A stretch of DNA of 7,473 nt from Paracoccaceae bacterium. Its GTDB lineage: Bacteria > Pseudomonadota > Alphaproteobacteria > Rhodobacterales > Rhodobacteraceae. The notes beneath the pieces are model-generated. The model was not told the origin of the DNA. It was given only the letters and a program-made list of their open reading frames with translations, and searched no databases. Location of the stretch: contig DOIS01000080.1 of the NCBI GenBank assembly GCA_003511785.1, positions 454 to 7,926 of the forward strand, read 5' to 3'. Made by a program: the position numbers and the translations under genes. Below, in pieces: positions 5,504 to 7,473 of the stretch; positions within the stretch are counted from its first letter, which is position 1, and each line of letters begins with the position of its first letter.

Positions 5504-5696
5504 ATGACCACGGAAATCCTGATGCCCGCCCTGTCGCCCACCATGGAGGAGGGCACCCTGGCAAAATGGCTGGTCAAGGAGGGCGACACGGTGGCCTCCG
5601 GCGACATCCTGGCCGAGATCGAGACCGACAAGGCCACCATGGAGTTCGAGGCCGTGGACGAAGGCACCATCGGCAAGATCCTGGTCCCCGAGGGCA
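5504..5696 (+). repeat. lipoyl-domain direct repeat, copy in pdhB
   Basis: This stretch matches 7281-7473 at 179 of 193 positions by hand count with no gaps. The last 58 nt (5639-5696) are identical. Most differences are synonymous. The match runs to the window end, so the true extent may be longer. Confidence 0.9.
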
Positions 5697-6895
5697 CCGA
5701 GGGGGTCAAGGTGAACACCCCCATCGCGGTGCTATTGGAGGAAGGCGAGAGCGCGGACGATATCGACAGCTCGGCGCCCGCGCCGGAGGCCGCGCAGGCC
5801 GACGCGGGTGAGGAGGCGCCCGCCGCAGGCGGGTCCGACGAGACCGCCCCTGCCCCGGCACAGGCCAAGGCGCCCGAGCCGGACGAGACCCCGGACTGGC
5901 CCGAGGGCACCACGCTCAAGCAACAGACCGTGCGCGAGGCGCTGCGCGACGCCATGGCCGAGGAGATGCGCGGCGATGACAGCGTCTTCCTGATGGGCGA
6001 GGAGGTGGCCGAATACCAGGGCGCCTACAAGGTCAGCCAGGGGCTTCTGGACGAGTTCGGCGCCAAGCGGGTGGTCGACACGCCGATCACCGAGCACGGC
6101 TTTGCCGGGCTGGGCGTCGGCGCCGCCTTTGGCGGGCTGCGCCCCATCGTCGAGTTCATGACCTGGAACTTCGCCATGCAGGCGATCGACCAGATCATCA
6201 ACTCGGCGGCCAAGACACTCTACATGTCGGGCGGGCAGATGGGCTGCCCCATCGTGTTCCGCGGCCCCAACGGCGCCGCCGCCCGCGTGGCCGCCCAGCA
6301 CTCCCAGGACTATGCCGCCTGGTACATGCAGGTGCCGGGGCTGAAGGTGGCGATGCCCTATTCCGCCTCGGACGCCAAGGGGCTGATGAAAACCGCGATC
6401 CGCGACCCCAACCCGGTGGTCTTCCTGGAAAACGAGATACTCTACGGCCGCAGCTTCGACGTGCCCGATCTCGACGACTACACCGTGCCCTTCGGCAAGG
6501 CCCGGATCTGGCGCCGGGGCGGCGACGTCACCATCGTGAGCTTCGGCATCGGCATGACCTATGCGCTGGAGGCCGCCGAGAAGCTGGCCGGTGACGGGAT
6601 CGAGGCCGAAGTGATCGACCTGCGCACGCTCAGGCCCATGGACATCCCCACGGTGCTCAAATCGGTGCAGAAGACCAACCGTTGCGTCACCGTCGAGGAG
6701 GGTTGGCCCCAGGGGTCGGTGGGCAGCTACCTCGCCTCGGTCATCATGCGCGAGGCCTTCGACTGGCTCGACGCTCCGGTGATCCCCTGCACCGGCAAGG
6801 ACGTGCCCATGCCCTATGCCGCGAACCTGGAAAAACACGCGCTGGTGACCACCGACGAGGTGATCGAGGCGGTCCGAAAAGCGACGTATCGGTGA
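5504..6895 (+). CDS. pdhB: pyruvate dehydrogenase E1 component, beta subunit, with N-terminal lipoyl domain
   Basis: This 463-residue protein has three parts. Residues 1-80 are a biotinyl/lipoyl domain with Lys43 in EIETDKATMEF as the lipoylation site. Residues 81-135 are an Ala/Pro/Glu-rich flexible linker. From about 136 comes the E1-beta transketolase-like domain, with GEEVAEYQGAYK (165-176, containing the Glu that activates thiamine diphosphate), TPITEHGFAGLGVGAA (193-208), conserved His266 in AQHSQD, and a C-terminal domain with DLRTLRPMD (372-380) and VEEGWPQGS. Classical E1-beta is about 330 residues and lacks the lipoyl part; the fused form is known in alphaproteobacteria. GGGGGAGAG (5489-5497) lies just before the ATG. 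Its first 193 nt are nearly identical to the start of pdhC. An unrelated membrane-protein ORF follows after 6 nt. Confidence 0.97.
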   Translation: MTTEILMPALSPTMEEGTLAKWLVKEGDTVASGDILAEIETDKATMEFEAVDEGTIGKILVPEGTEGVKVNTPIAVLLEEGESADDIDSSAPAPEAAQADAGEEAPAAGGSDETAPAPAQAKAPEPDETPDWPEGTTLKQQTVREALRDAMAEEMRGDDSVFLMGEEVAEYQGAYKVSQGLLDEFGAKRVVDTPITEHGFAGLGVGAAFGGLRPIVEFMTWNFAMQAIDQIINSAAKTLYMSGGQMGCPIVFRGPNGAAARVAAQHSQDYAAWYMQVPGLKVAMPYSASDAKGLMKTAIRDPNPVVFLENEILYGRSFDVPDLDDYTVPFGKARIWRRGGDVTIVSFGIGMTYALEAAEKLAGDGIEAEVIDLRTLRPMDIPTVLKSVQKTNRCVTVEEGWPQGSVGSYLASVIMREAFDWLDAPVIPCTGKDVPMPYAANLEKHALVTTDEVIEAVRKATYR

Positions 6896-6901
6896 CGAAG
6901 A

Positions 6902-7270
6902 ATGGAAATTGAAACAGAACAGTTTTTCGAGCAGCATAAGAAAATCCATGGAACTGCCGCCACGTACGTTTGGATCTTTACGTCAGTTCTTCTCTTTCTT
7001 ACCCACTCTGAAGGACCGGGCCTCTTCAGCTGGCAAGCCGCGCTCTTCGTGCTTGTCGGTATGTTTGTTGCCGCCATCGTCGCCGGGAATTTGACTTATT
7101 GGTTGCAGAGAAAAGTTGCCAAACGATTGGCTCTTACGTTCGACACTTCAGTCAGTATTGAAGAACAAGCAAGTAAAGTAAGACAAATCGGCGTGTATCT
7201 TCTTTTTGTCGATGGCGTTCTAGCCGCGCTGTTTACCTTTTGGGTTTACCAATCGACCTTCATGATGTGA
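6902..7270 (+). CDS. unrecognised three-helix membrane protein between pdhB and pdhC
   Basis: I do not recognise this 122-residue protein. It has a polar N-terminus (MEIETEQFFEQHKKIHG), then hydrophobic segments at about 19-34, 43-67 and 95-117. A charged stretch lies between the second and third (QRKVAKR, then an acidic/polar part with SIEEQASK). It is likely an inner-membrane protein with three helices, and no enzymatic motif is visible. Rows I counted by hand are about 40-58% GC, most under 50%, against about 67% in pdhB. It uses AGA for Arg70 and Arg94, and many AT-ending codons. It lies 6 nt after the pdhB stop and 10 nt before pdhC, in the same direction, so it should be co-transcribed and translationally coupled. 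Its own Shine-Dalgarno is poor. An open frame of this length with hydropathy structure in AT-richer DNA is likely real. A role in PDH is not implied; horizontal acquisition is the simplest explanation. Confidence 0.75.
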   Translation: MEIETEQFFEQHKKIHGTAATYVWIFTSVLLFLTHSEGPGLFSWQAALFVLVGMFVAAIVAGNLTYWLQRKVAKRLALTFDTSVSIEEQASKVRQIGVYLLFVDGVLAALFTFWVYQSTFMM

Positions 7271-7273
7271 GGA
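7269..7273 (+). promoter_or_regulatory. ribosome binding site of pdhC overlapping the upstream stop codon
   Basis: GAGGA lies 7 nt before the pdhC ATG, and its first two bases are part of the TGA stop of the 122-residue ORF. Termination of that ORF would deliver ribosomes directly to pdhC, pointing to translational coupling. Confidence 0.6.
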
Positions 7274-7280
7274 ATTAGAG

Positions 7281-7473
7281 ATGCCCACCGAAATCCTGAT
7301 GCCCGCCCTCTCGCCCACCATGGAGGAGGGCACGCTTGCCAAATGGCTGGTCAGGGAGGGCGATACCGTGTCTTCCGGCGACCTCTTGGCCGAGATCGAG
7401 ACCGACAAGGCCACGATGGAGTTCGAGGCCGTGGACGAAGGCACCATCGGCAAGATCCTGGTCCCCGAGGGCA
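7281..7473 (+). CDS. pdhC: dihydrolipoamide acetyltransferase (PDH E2), 5' part only
   Basis: Only the first 64 codons and part of the next lie in the window; the gene runs off the right edge. They encode a lipoyl domain starting MPTEILMPALSPTMEEGT, with Lys43 in EIETDKATMEF as the lipoylation site. By itself a lipoyl domain could belong to several proteins. Position after pdhA and pdhB, with the usual alphaproteobacterial order, makes E2 the expected product: it moves the acetyl group from lipoate to CoA and forms the complex core. The ATG at 7281 has GAGGA 7 nt upstream. The visible part differs from the PdhB lipoyl domain at only a few residues (for example Lys to Arg at position 26). Confidence 0.9.
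   Translation, partial: MPTEILMPALSPTMEEGTLAKWLVREGDTVSSGDLLAEIETDKATMEFEAVDEGTIGKILVPEG
7281..7473 (+). repeat. lipoyl-domain direct repeat, copy in pdhC
   Basis: This is the second copy of the 5504-5696 sequence, 1777 nt downstream in the same orientation. The first 135 nt carry all 14 differences, and 7416-7473 matches exactly. The two copies bracket the rest of pdhB and the 122-residue ORF. Confidence 0.9.

Noticed and set aside
5732..6949. Long open frame of 405 codons on the minus strand, opposite pdhB
   Set aside because: The translation is His/Gly/Leu-rich low-complexity sequence opposite well-conserved E1-beta motifs, so it is a shadow of pdhB codon bias.
6902..7270. Toxin, immunity or phage-defence role for the 122-residue membrane protein
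   Set aside because: Small membrane proteins with foreign composition can be such factors, but no partner gene, nuclease, NTPase or known motif accompanies it here. The function is left open.
5504..7473. Direct repeats as ends of a mobile element
   Set aside because: The repeated DNA is functional lipoyl-domain coding sequence at the start of two genes, with no transposase or terminal inverted repeats, so it is better explained by domain duplication or gene conversion.

Overview
The window is GC-rich alphaproteobacterial chromosome, most likely from the Rhodobacteraceae/Roseobacter group. Three things suggest this: an FtsB-like septum gene directly ahead of a pyruvate dehydrogenase operon, a PDH E1-beta subunit with its own N-terminal lipoyl domain, and the residue and codon bias. 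The species cannot be named from sequence alone.

Left half (1-2775), minus strand, in transcription order: a DUF465/YdcH-type coiled-coil protein (2775-2530), a possible 64-residue protein (2465-2271), an AidB-like acyl-CoA dehydrogenase (2207-588) and a bacterioferritin (543-55). Gaps are short (about 45-65 nt), so some co-transcription is plausible. A GC-rich hairpin lies between the 64-residue ORF and aidB. The bacterioferritin has all six ferroxidase ligands but Leu at the position of the haem-ligating Met52.

Centre (2776-4272): a 135-bp divergent intergenic region holds a perfect 17-nt palindrome that contains ATAG-N7-CTAT, the OxyR half-site pattern, and an overlapping 25-nt imperfect dyad. 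It faces an OxyR-like LysR regulator (2911-3843) that keeps the equivalent of Cys208 but has Ala in place of the peroxidatic Cys199. The FtsB/DivIC-like gene follows.

Right half (4273-7473), plus strand: a strong hairpin, a TATAGT -10-like box overlapped by a 14-nt dyad with central CG, then pdhA (E1-alpha), pdhB (lipoyl + E1-beta), an unrecognised 122-residue membrane protein ORF, and the 5' end of pdhC (E2). The products of pdhA, pdhB and pdhC would make the core of the pyruvate dehydrogenase complex (pyruvate to acetyl-CoA).

The least explained element is the 122-residue ORF. It sits between pdhB and pdhC with gaps of 6 and 10 nt, has three predicted membrane segments and is clearly poorer in GC than its neighbours. 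It is flanked by two nearly identical lipoyl-domain sequences (179 of 193 nt by hand count). It looks like an acquired cargo gene in a core metabolic operon. No CRISPR array, rRNA, tRNA, transposase or complete known defence system was seen.
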